Assembly (NCBI GenBank): GCA_900753315.1 | Contig: CAADYP010000003.1 | Coordinates: forward strand, 1 to 64,000 | From: Clostridia bacterium | Lineage (GTDB): Bacteria > Bacillota > Clostridia > Christensenellales > UBA1242 | Length of the DNA: 64,000 nucleotides | Direction of reading: 5' to 3' | Shown here: piece after piece, positions 58,483 to 64,000 of the stretch | Layout of the letters: every line of letters starts with the position of its first letter | How positions within the stretch are numbered: position 1 is the first letter of the stretch | The notes under the pieces: generated by a model | Databases searched by the model: none | What the model was told of the DNA's origin: nothing | The model's input: only the letters and a program-made list of their open reading frames with translations | Translations under genes and position numbers: made by a program

Positions 58483-59323
58483 AGGTTTGGTGCTTAAAAA
58501 ACAAGCAAATTTGTTTACTATAAAACTTGAAAATGGGCAAATATTTGATTGTGTGGCACGAAAAACGCTCAAAAAAGATGGGGTTTTTGTCGGCGATTAT
58601 GTGGTGCTTGACGATGCTTTGGCTGTGTCAAAAATTGAAAAAAGAAAAAACATTCTCATTCGTCCACCTGTGGCAAACATTGACAAAATGTTTATTGTGG
58701 TTGCACCAATCCCAAAGCCTGATTTATATACTATTGACAAATTGGTTTTGTTTTGTGTCTTAAATTCAATCAAACCTGTCATCTGTGTAAACAAAAGTGA
58801 TTTGGACTTGAAATGTTGCGAAGATATCAAAAAAATATACAAAGACATTTTGCCTGTTTTGATTTTTTCTAGCCTTGATGAAACAGTTTTGAAATTAAAA
58901 AATGAGATAAAGGGAATTTGTGTTCTTGCTGGTCAGAGTGCGGTTGGGAAATCTTCAATTATAAACGCTTTAAAAAAAGAGTCCGTTTGTGAAGTTGGTG
59001 ATTTTAGCAAGAAAATTGAAAGAGGAAAACAAACCACACGAACAGTCCAACTTTTTGATTTTGGTGATAACAACTATTTGGCTGATACGGCTGGATTTTC
59101 AAAACTTGATGAAAGTTTGCTTGATTTGAAAGACAATGAAATAAAAAATTATTATCCAGAGTTTTTGAAATATGCAAGTGAGTGCAAGTATAAAAGTTGT
59201 GCACACACAAGTGGAAAAGATTGCAAAGTTTTTGAAGCTGTGCAAAGTGGCAAAATTTCAAGAGAGAGATATGAAAATTATTTGAAATTGTATAACATAA
59301 TTAAAAGTATAAAAAAATATTAA
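58475..59323 (+). CDS. rsgA: Small ribosomal subunit biogenesis GTPase RsgA
   Basis: A circularly permuted GTPase that proofreads 30S maturation. Order seen: OB fold, G4 VNKSDL near 107, G1 GQSAVGKSS near 153-161, G3 DTAGFS near 205, and a C-terminal zinc site (CKYKSCAHTSGKDC near 240-255). ATG 58475 follows GGAGGT; a GTG at 58469 lies in that site. It overlaps rlmN by eight bases. In many Firmicutes the PASTA kinase and its phosphatase lie between rlmN and rsgA; they are missing here. Confidence 0.96.
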   Translation: MHRGLVLKKQANLFTIKLENGQIFDCVARKTLKKDGVFVGDYVVLDDALAVSKIEKRKNILIRPPVANIDKMFIVVAPIPKPDLYTIDKLVLFCVLNSIKPVICVNKSDLDLKCCEDIKKIYKDILPVLIFSSLDETVLKLKNEIKGICVLAGQSAVGKSSIINALKKESVCEVGDFSKKIERGKQTTRTVQLFDFGDNNYLADTAGFSKLDESLLDLKDNEIKNYYPEFLKYASECKYKSCAHTSGKDCKVFEAVQSGKISRERYENYLKLYNIIKSIKKY

Positions 59324-59374
59324 TAAGGTTTTGCAAAAAGACAAAATTTTGCTAAAATAAAAGTAGGAGTTTTT

Positions 59375-60043
59375 ATGAAAAAGAGAATTGACATTGCGGT
59401 TTCGACAGACCCAATCAGTGATTATCAAAACATTATTGAATACGCAAAACAGATGCAGGGGTATGCAGATTTTTTGCATTGTGACATAATGAACGAAAAC
59501 TTTGTTCAAAAAAATACTTATGATTACAATTTGCTCAAAAATATAAATAGAAACAGCTTGATTATGCTTGATGTCCATTTGATGGTAAATGAGCCAACAA
59601 ATGATATTCCCAAATATATTGAAGCGGGTGCAAATATTTTGACCGTGCATTATGAAGCATTTGAGAACAAAGAAGATTTGGTCAATGTAATTGATTTTAT
59701 CAAACAAAACCATACGCTTGCCGGAATTTCTTTGAAACCAAGCACACCTTTCAAGGATGTTAGGTCTTTTGCATTTAACTGTGATGTTGTTTTGATTATG
59801 GGTGTTGAGCCTGGTGCAAGCGGTCAAACAATTTTGCCAGAAACTTTTGAAAAGGTTAAAGAAATTGCAGCCTTTAGACAAGACAACAATTTGCGTTTCA
59901 AAATTGAGTTTGACGGTGGCGTAAATCCAGAGACAGCAAAGAAATTGATAGAAAATGGTGTTGACATCTTGGTCAGTGGCTCTTATGTTTACAACAGCAA
60001 AAACCGTCAAGAAGCAATAAAAACTCTCAAATGCGAAGAGTAA
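59375..60043 (+). CDS. rpe: Ribulose-phosphate 3-epimerase
   Basis: Converts ribulose-5-phosphate and xylulose-5-phosphate. The 222-residue TIM barrel keeps FLHCDIMNENFVQ (metal histidine and aspartate), LDVHLMV, the phosphate loop GVEPGASGQ (family usual VNPGFGGQ) and IEFDGGVN near residue 180. Divergent but with the catalytic residues in place. TAGGAG seven bases before ATG 59375. With tkt it serves the non-oxidative pentose phosphate pathway. Confidence 0.92.
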   Translation: MKKRIDIAVSTDPISDYQNIIEYAKQMQGYADFLHCDIMNENFVQKNTYDYNLLKNINRNSLIMLDVHLMVNEPTNDIPKYIEAGANILTVHYEAFENKEDLVNVIDFIKQNHTLAGISLKPSTPFKDVRSFAFNCDVVLIMGVEPGASGQTILPETFEKVKEIAAFRQDNNLRFKIEFDGGVNPETAKKLIENGVDILVSGSYVYNSKNRQEAIKTLKCEE

Positions 60044-60048
60044 AAACA

Positions 60049-60073
60049 TGAAACAGGCGAGTCCTGTTTTTTT
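60049..60073 (+). terminator. Terminator of rpe
   Basis: AAACAGG and CCTGTTT pair around a CGAGT loop and lead into seven Ts. Confidence 0.9.
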
Positions 60074-60082
60074 ATCATAATC

Positions 60083-60111
60083 TTGACAACAAAATCATTG
60101 GTGGGTATAAT
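60083..60111 (+). promoter_or_regulatory. Promoter of the GGDEF gene
   Basis: TTGACA at 60083-60088 and TATAAT at 60106-60111, both perfect, spacer 17. Confidence 0.92.
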
Positions 60112-60148
60112 TAAACCATAAATTTACTTTTGATTTTGAGGTGAGAAA

Positions 60149-60589
60149 TTGTTTATTTCTAGGAAAAGATATAACGAACTTATTCGCCTATCGTTTTTTG
60201 ATGAGGCAACTGGGTTTTATAATAGAAATTGGTTTGAAAAACATTATATCCAACATCTTCAAAGAGGAACTATGAGTTTAGCTGTAATTGATATCAATAA
60301 TTTGAAAACAACAAATGACAATCATGGACATTGGAAAGGTGACATTTTGATACAACAGATTGGGAAAAAATTATCAAATTATTCTACAGTTGTGCGTTGG
60401 GGTGGAGATGAATTTTTCTGCATAATAAAAGACAAAAAGATGTTTGCAGAAATATGCAAAAATCAAGATGATTTCGCCTATGCATACAAATTTGATTTTG
60501 ATTGTAAGGACATCAAAGATGTTATTGTAGAACTTGATAGGCAAATGTATGATTGCAAGCAAAATCAAAAGAGAACAAACAAAGAATAA
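60149..60589 (+). CDS. Compact GGDEF-domain protein
   Basis: A 146-residue protein made of a GGDEF domain and little else, without sensor or membrane helix. Seen: DEATGFYNRNWFE (family DxLTGLxNRxxF), VIDINNLKTTNDNHGHWKGD and the signature RWGGDEFF near residue 90; the end LDRQMYDCKQNQK matches ADxAMYxAK. The part in between is shortened. There is no RxxD inhibitory site. It may make cyclic di-GMP or be degenerate. TTG 60149 follows GAGGTGA. Strong own promoter. Confidence 0.85.
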   Translation: MFISRKRYNELIRLSFFDEATGFYNRNWFEKHYIQHLQRGTMSLAVIDINNLKTTNDNHGHWKGDILIQQIGKKLSNYSTVVRWGGDEFFCIIKDKKMFAEICKNQDDFAYAYKFDFDCKDIKDVIVELDRQMYDCKQNQKRTNKE

Positions 60590-60622
60590 AAAAGAAGAGA
60601 CGACATTGTCTCTTCTTTTTTT
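60590..60622 (+). terminator. Terminator of the GGDEF gene
   Basis: AAAGAAGAGAC pairs with GTCTCTTCTTT around a GACATT loop, followed by Ts. Confidence 0.92.
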
Positions 60623-60660
60623 GTAATTTGATAAATAGATTTGAACCTTTGTCCAATGAG

Positions 60661-61044
60661 TTAAGAGTTGTAATTGTAAGGTGTTTTGTTCTTTTTTTCG
60701 CCAAGGAGATTAATAATATAACCATTTTCTACTTTGCACCACCAACTAGGGTTGTTTTTAGGAATTGCTTCTAACAAGTCATTGTCAGTAATATCACTTT
60801 CTTCTAAAAGTTCCAAGTCTTTAATTTTGATAGGTATTGAAATGTCATCTTTCAATTCTTTCATATGTTTTTCAAACCAAGATTTATCATCCTTGTGTTG
60901 ATAGAAATTTTCATCAATAAAATTGACATAAAATTCATCATCTCTTATTTCTGCACTAATTATTCTGCCAATTCTTCCACATTTTAATCCCAAATTGACA
61001 TAATTTTTATCATTAATTAATTTTACTTTGTCTAAATATTTCAT
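60661..61044 (-). CDS. Lone immunity-like paralog 4
   Basis: A 127-residue relative of the array proteins at 39.8-41.0 kb. The front (MKYLDKVKLINDKNY, GRIGRIISAEIRDDE, YVNFIDENF) is closest to paralog 2. The C-terminal block is nearly the same (NPSWWCKVENGYIINLLGEK), with only a few changes. No effector gene is beside it. The ribosome-binding site before ATG 61044 is weak. This could be an orphan immunity gene or a free member of another kind of family. Confidence 0.78.
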   Translation of the reverse strand: MKYLDKVKLINDKNYVNLGLKCGRIGRIISAEIRDDEFYVNFIDENFYQHKDDKSWFEKHMKELKDDISIPIKIKDLELLEESDITDNDLLEAIPKNNPSWWCKVENGYIINLLGEKKNKTPYNYNS

Positions 61045-61182
61045 TTTAATGAAGATAATATATCCTTTCTTATTTTTTCAAATACATCCATATTATATTC
61101 CTTTTCCTTTTATTTTTCAAGTCAAAGAGATTGTAAAACGAAAATTTGGAAAGTTCAAGAAGTCGTGCCAAAATTTTAGAAG

Positions 61183-61210
61183 AAAAAAATCGAACAACAA
61201 AGTGTTCGAT
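61183..61210 (-). terminator. tRNA-Glu terminator
   Basis: ATCGAACA and TGTTCGAT pair; on the minus strand a run of Ts follows, just after the 3' end of tRNA-Glu. Confidence 0.88.
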
Positions 61211-61220
61211 TGAGATTTAT

Positions 61221-61295
61221 TGGTAGTCCCAAGGGGAATCGAACCCCTGATTCCGCCGTGAGAGGGCGGCGTCTTAACCGCTTGACCATGGGACC
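61221..61295 (-). tRNA. tRNA-Glu (CTC)
   Basis: Minus-strand cloverleaf: acceptor GGTCCCA/TGGGACT (first pair G-U), anticodon stem CCGCC/GGCGG with loop CTCTCAC (anticodon CTC), T arm AGGGG/CCCCT. Encoded CCA at 61221-61223. Confidence 0.93.
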
Positions 61296-61457
61296 ATGTT
61301 TAAGCCTTTTTATATTAGCATTAAATCAAAAAAAAAGCAATAAAAATTTCAAAATAATCAAATTTTTGTTATTTATAACATATTTTTTGATGTCGAAATG
61401 TGGCGTTTTTAAGTTTTAAAAAATATTTAAAAATTTTGAACAATTATTGAATTTTAC
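61296..61457. other. AT-rich intergenic stretch
   Basis: Between tRNA-Glu and the marR promoter. Poly-A and poly-T tracts; no gene or strong hairpin seen. The tRNA promoter must lie at its left end on the minus strand but is not clear. Confidence 0.5.
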
Positions 61458-61486
61458 TTGTTTTTAATTAAAATAAATGCTAAAAT
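61458..61486 (+). promoter_or_regulatory. Promoter of the marR-type gene
   Basis: TTGTTT at 61458-61463 and TAAAAT at 61481-61486, spacer 17. Confidence 0.75.
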
Positions 61487-61517
61487 ACAATGTATAAAAT
61501 AAAACTGGAGCAGTGCA

Positions 61518-61943
61518 ATGAAATTAAAAAAGTCTGTAAACAAGTTTTACAGAAAAATCAAGCTGATTATTTACAAAAATATGTTTGATAGAATCAAGGA
61601 TAAGGAAGAGTCGTTGTCATCTTCTGAATATTTTTGTCTTGAGTGCATTTATCTTATGGAAAATCCAACGATATCTCAATTTGCAAATTTTCTCGACATT
61701 TCTTCACCAAATGCGACTTACAAAGTAAAACAACTTATCAAAAAAGGATTTATTACAAAAGAAAAATCAGAAAAAGACAAAAGAGAATATTATCTTAAAC
61801 CTACACAAAAGTTTTTCGACTTCTATGAAAACAAAGATGACTATGTTATTATCAACAACTTCAAGCAAACTTTAAACAAAAAAGAATGTAAAAAAATTGA
61901 TAAAATTATGAAAATTCTTACCGAACAAATCAAAGAAAATTAA
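61518..61943 (+). CDS. MarR-family transcription regulator
   Basis: A 141-residue winged-helix protein: LSSSEYFCLECIYLMENPTISQFANFLDISSPNATYKVKQLIKKGFI with the recognition helix near residues 68-80 and the wing (EKSEKDKREYYLKPT) near 88-102, the MarR pattern. The signal and targets are unknown. Its neighbour glmM faces it; no nearby transporter suggests a target. GGAG stands nine bases before ATG 61518. Confidence 0.86.
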   Translation: MKLKKSVNKFYRKIKLIIYKNMFDRIKDKEESLSSSEYFCLECIYLMENPTISQFANFLDISSPNATYKVKQLIKKGFITKEKSEKDKREYYLKPTQKFFDFYENKDDYVIINNFKQTLNKKECKKIDKIMKILTEQIKEN

Positions 61944-61978
61944 AAAATATAACCAATTAAATGGTTATATTTTTTCTA
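61944..61978. terminator. Two-way terminator between marR gene and glmM
   Basis: AAAATATAACCA pairs with TGGTTATATTTT around a short loop; A-run on one side and T-run on the other, so it serves both converging genes. The glmM stop codon lies inside it. Confidence 0.88.
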
Positions 61979-63266
61979 TTAAAGTTTTTATTTGGTCTGC
62001 ATATCTTTGAGTTTCTTCTTTGTTTGGGTGCTCAATCATTATGCGGATTTTTTCTTCTGTTCCGCTTGCTCTAACCAAAATTCTGCCCGCAGGAGCAATT
62101 TCGTTTGCAATTTTGTTTGTTAAAATTTTGAGTTCTTCATTGTTTAGAACTTTTATTTTATCTTTGACATTGATGTTGATATTTGTTTGAGGAATAAGTT
62201 TGGCGTCAAAAAGTTCTTCCAAGTTTTTCCCTGTTTTTTTCATGATTTCACATATTTTGATAGCCGTCAAAATCCCATCGCCAGTTTGTGCATAATTTTT
62301 TATTATGATGTGACCGGACTGTTCTCCGCCTAGACAAAGATTCATTTTATCCATGGCATCAATGACATATTTGTCTCCAATGTCGGTGCGAATTAGATTT
62401 ATTTTGTTTTGATTTAGACCCACCATAAGCCCACTGTTTGTGTGGCTTGTGCCAACGACAGAATTTGCATATAAAAGTCCTTTTTGTTTCATAAAGTTTG
62501 CCAGAATATATAGCAATTTATCACCATCAAAAACCTCACCACTTTTGCCAACGGCAAGCACTCTGTCTGCATCTCCGTCAAATGCAAACCCAACTTTGCT
62601 TTTTGTTTCCAAAACTTTTTGCACCAAATTTTCAATGTGTAAAGAACCGCAATTTATGTTTATATTCTCACCATCATTTTTGCAGAAAATTTTGTTTACT
62701 TTTGCACCCAATGTTTCAAAAACGCGTGGGCCGATAGCAAAACTTGAGCCATTGCTTGCATCAAGGCATACTGAAAAACCGCCTAAATCTATGTCGGTCG
62801 AACCAATCAAATGCTCAATATATTTTTTTTGAAATGCTTTTCCATTCTCAAATTTTCCACTTTTTTCACTGATAAAATTATTTGAGAAAAAGTTTTCTAA
62901 AAATTCTTCTTCGCTGTCCAAAAGTTTTCTTCCACTGCTATCAAAAACTTTAATTCCGTTGTATGCAGGTGGGTTGTGAGATGCGGTTATCATAACGCCA
63001 TAGTCAAAACCTTCATTTTCAGTCAAAAAAGATATTCCTGCAGTTGGGATAACTCCCACATCGACAACATTTCCGCCGCCTTGCAAGACCCCAGATGCCA
63101 GCGATAATGTCAAAACATCGGCAGATGTGCGTGTGTCATGCCCAATGATTATTTTTGGATTGGTTTTTATTTGAGTGAGAGCATTCCCAACCGAAAAAGC
63201 AATTTTTGCTGTCAAGTTTTTTCCGTATTCACCTCTTATTCCGTCTGTGCCAAAATAGTTTGCCAT
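61965..63266 (-). CDS. glmM: Phosphoglucosamine mutase
   Basis: Converts glucosamine-6-phosphate to glucosamine-1-phosphate for UDP-GlcNAc and peptidoglycan. The 433-residue enzyme starts MANYFGTDGIRGEYG; phosphoserine loop TASHNPP near 93-99, metal loop FDGDADR near 225, sugar loop GGEQSGH near 315, and the phosphate site RASGTEEKIRI near the end. ATG 63266 follows AAGGAGAAGA; a longer frame from 63290 is not supported. A glmS-type ribozyme is not seen here. Confidence 0.96.
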   Translation of the reverse strand: MANYFGTDGIRGEYGKNLTAKIAFSVGNALTQIKTNPKIIIGHDTRTSADVLTLSLASGVLQGGGNVVDVGVIPTAGISFLTENEGFDYGVMITASHNPPAYNGIKVFDSSGRKLLDSEEEFLENFFSNNFISEKSGKFENGKAFQKKYIEHLIGSTDIDLGGFSVCLDASNGSSFAIGPRVFETLGAKVNKIFCKNDGENININCGSLHIENLVQKVLETKSKVGFAFDGDADRVLAVGKSGEVFDGDKLLYILANFMKQKGLLYANSVVGTSHTNSGLMVGLNQNKINLIRTDIGDKYVIDAMDKMNLCLGGEQSGHIIIKNYAQTGDGILTAIKICEIMKKTGKNLEELFDAKLIPQTNININVKDKIKVLNNEELKILTNKIANEIAPAGRILVRASGTEEKIRIMIEHPNKEETQRYADQIKTLIEKI

Positions 63267-63364
63267 ATTCTTCTCCTTTTGTTTTTCCATAAATATTTAT
63301 GAAGAAAGGGTGGTCAAAGTTTCCACTAAATAGTTATTATTTCATTATTTATTAAATCAATCAC

Positions 63365-63393
63365 TTGCAAAATTTGTGCAAATCATTTACAAT
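63365..63393 (+). promoter_or_regulatory. Promoter of the acyltransferase gene
   Basis: TTGCAA at 63365-63370 and TACAAT at 63388-63393, spacer 17. Confidence 0.78.
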
Positions 63394-63432
63394 AGGAGCG
63401 TATGCACAGAAATTTTACAAGGGGAAGATAAA

Positions 63433-64000
63433 ATGGTTGACAAAGATGGGATAGAGAGACCCGAGAAACTTGACGACAATATTTTGGAAATAAAAAATGA
63501 AACTCGCAAGGTTAAATTTGATGATAAATACAATTACAAAGTGAGAAACATCTTTTTCCGTGGCTGGTCATGGCTCATTAGAGCATTGGCTATTATCTTT
63601 TTCAATCCTTTTATGGTTTTGAAATACAATATGTGGACATTTGGAGTAAACAATCAAAAGTCTCTCAAACACAAACCATTTATCATAACATGTAACCATG
63701 TGCACTTGTTTGATGATGTCAGCATTGGTTCAAACTTGTTTGCTGGCAGGAAAATTTATTTCACAACACTTGACAGAAACATAAAAAGACCTTGGATTGG
63801 TTTTTGGTTGCGTTCTTTGGGAGGTATTCCAATCCCTGCACATAGTTTGTCAGGAATGAAGAAATTTAACGAAGATATTGCTGAAATCTTGAGAGATGGC
63901 AAACCAGTTTTGTATAATCCAGAAGGATCCCTTTGGCCATGTTACAGAGAAATAAGACCATACAAGCGCGGTGCATTTTCTATGGCTGCCAAAAACAATG
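63433..64000 (+). CDS. PlsC-like acyltransferase (partial)
   Basis: The first 189 codons of a lysophospholipid acyltransferase; the 3' end lies beyond the window. After a charged N-terminal extension of about 38 residues and a membrane-facing helix comes the catalytic NHVHLFD (HX4D motif) near residue 93, then SLGGIPIPA and NPEGSLWP (the FPEGTR-type motif) near 167. It would acylate lysophosphatidate or a similar lipid in membrane phospholipid synthesis. AAGGGGAAG before ATG 63433. Confidence 0.88.
   Translation, partial: MVDKDGIERPEKLDDNILEIKNETRKVKFDDKYNYKVRNIFFRGWSWLIRALAIIFFNPFMVLKYNMWTFGVNNQKSLKHKPFIITCNHVHLFDDVSIGSNLFAGRKIYFTTLDRNIKRPWIGFWLRSLGGIPIPAHSLSGMKKFNEDIAEILRDGKPVLYNPEGSLWPCYREIRPYKRGAFSMAAKNN

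Noticed and set aside
61210..61419. Frame starting MRFIGSPKGNRTPDSAV over tRNA-Glu
   Set aside because: Another translated-tRNA artefact; the tRNA fold is complete.

Overview
The window comes from a low-GC Gram-positive bacterium, most likely an uncultivated member of the Clostridia (Bacillota). The evidence is an intact S10-spc-alpha ribosomal operon in Firmicute order with a KOW-domain gene between map and infA, a Tyr T-box leader, whiA beside dnaE and pfkA, a priA-def-fmt-rlmN-rsgA-rpe cluster, and two endospore genes (cwlD, spoIIE). TGA is a normal stop. At least fourteen promoters with TTGACA/TATAAT-like boxes exactly 17 bp apart can be read directly.

Layout. 1-974: 3' end of 23S rRNA, 5S rRNA and a terminator. 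1.0-6.0 kb: an ABC exporter behind a 30-codon leader ORF, two tRNAs (Asn, Pro) and three unknown proteins. 6.2-22.0 kb: the ribosomal superoperon from rpsJ to rplQ, with secY, adk, map, infA and rpoA, preceded by a structured 260-nt leader. 22.0-31.0 kb: an AT-rich gap, pnuC, murB, dtd, a PHP hydrolase, whiA, dnaE and a divergent phosphofructokinase. 31.1-39.8 kb: envelope and metabolic genes (SPOR-like protein, patatin lipase, a membrane metallo-beta-lactamase protein, a kinase-like protein lacking its P-loop, transketolase, alpha/beta hydrolase) mixed with unknown proteins. 39.8-41.6 kb, minus strand: a candidate effector gene followed by three paralogous small immunity-like genes; a fourth paralog stands alone at 60.7-61.0 kb. 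41.7-46.3 kb: cwlD, spoIIE, tilS. 46.4-52.2 kb: a beta-propeller-like protein, DegV, YjzC, an alpha-CTD-like protein, T-box/tyrS, a YigZ-like protein, recX, acpS. 52.3-60.0 kb: a MazF toxin with an unusual partner, rpoZ and the priA to rpe cluster. 60.1-64 kb: a small GGDEF protein, tRNA-Glu, a MarR regulator, glmM and a truncated acyltransferase.

The most interesting material: (1) the effector/immunity-like locus, whose paralogs have variable front halves and a nearly invariant C-terminal block; (2) three places where a promoter is laid inside the upstream terminator hairpin, so the terminator arm also supplies the next gene's promoter or ribosome-binding site; (3) several genes whose -10 box lies about six bases before the ATG with no Shine-Dalgarno sequence, suggesting leaderless mRNAs; (4) a leader peptide and long-range hairpin before the ABC exporter; (5) proteins with altered catalytic residues (PfkA-like, shikimate-kinase-like, adenylate kinase). 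Functions are assigned by recognising family motifs by eye; no database search was run.
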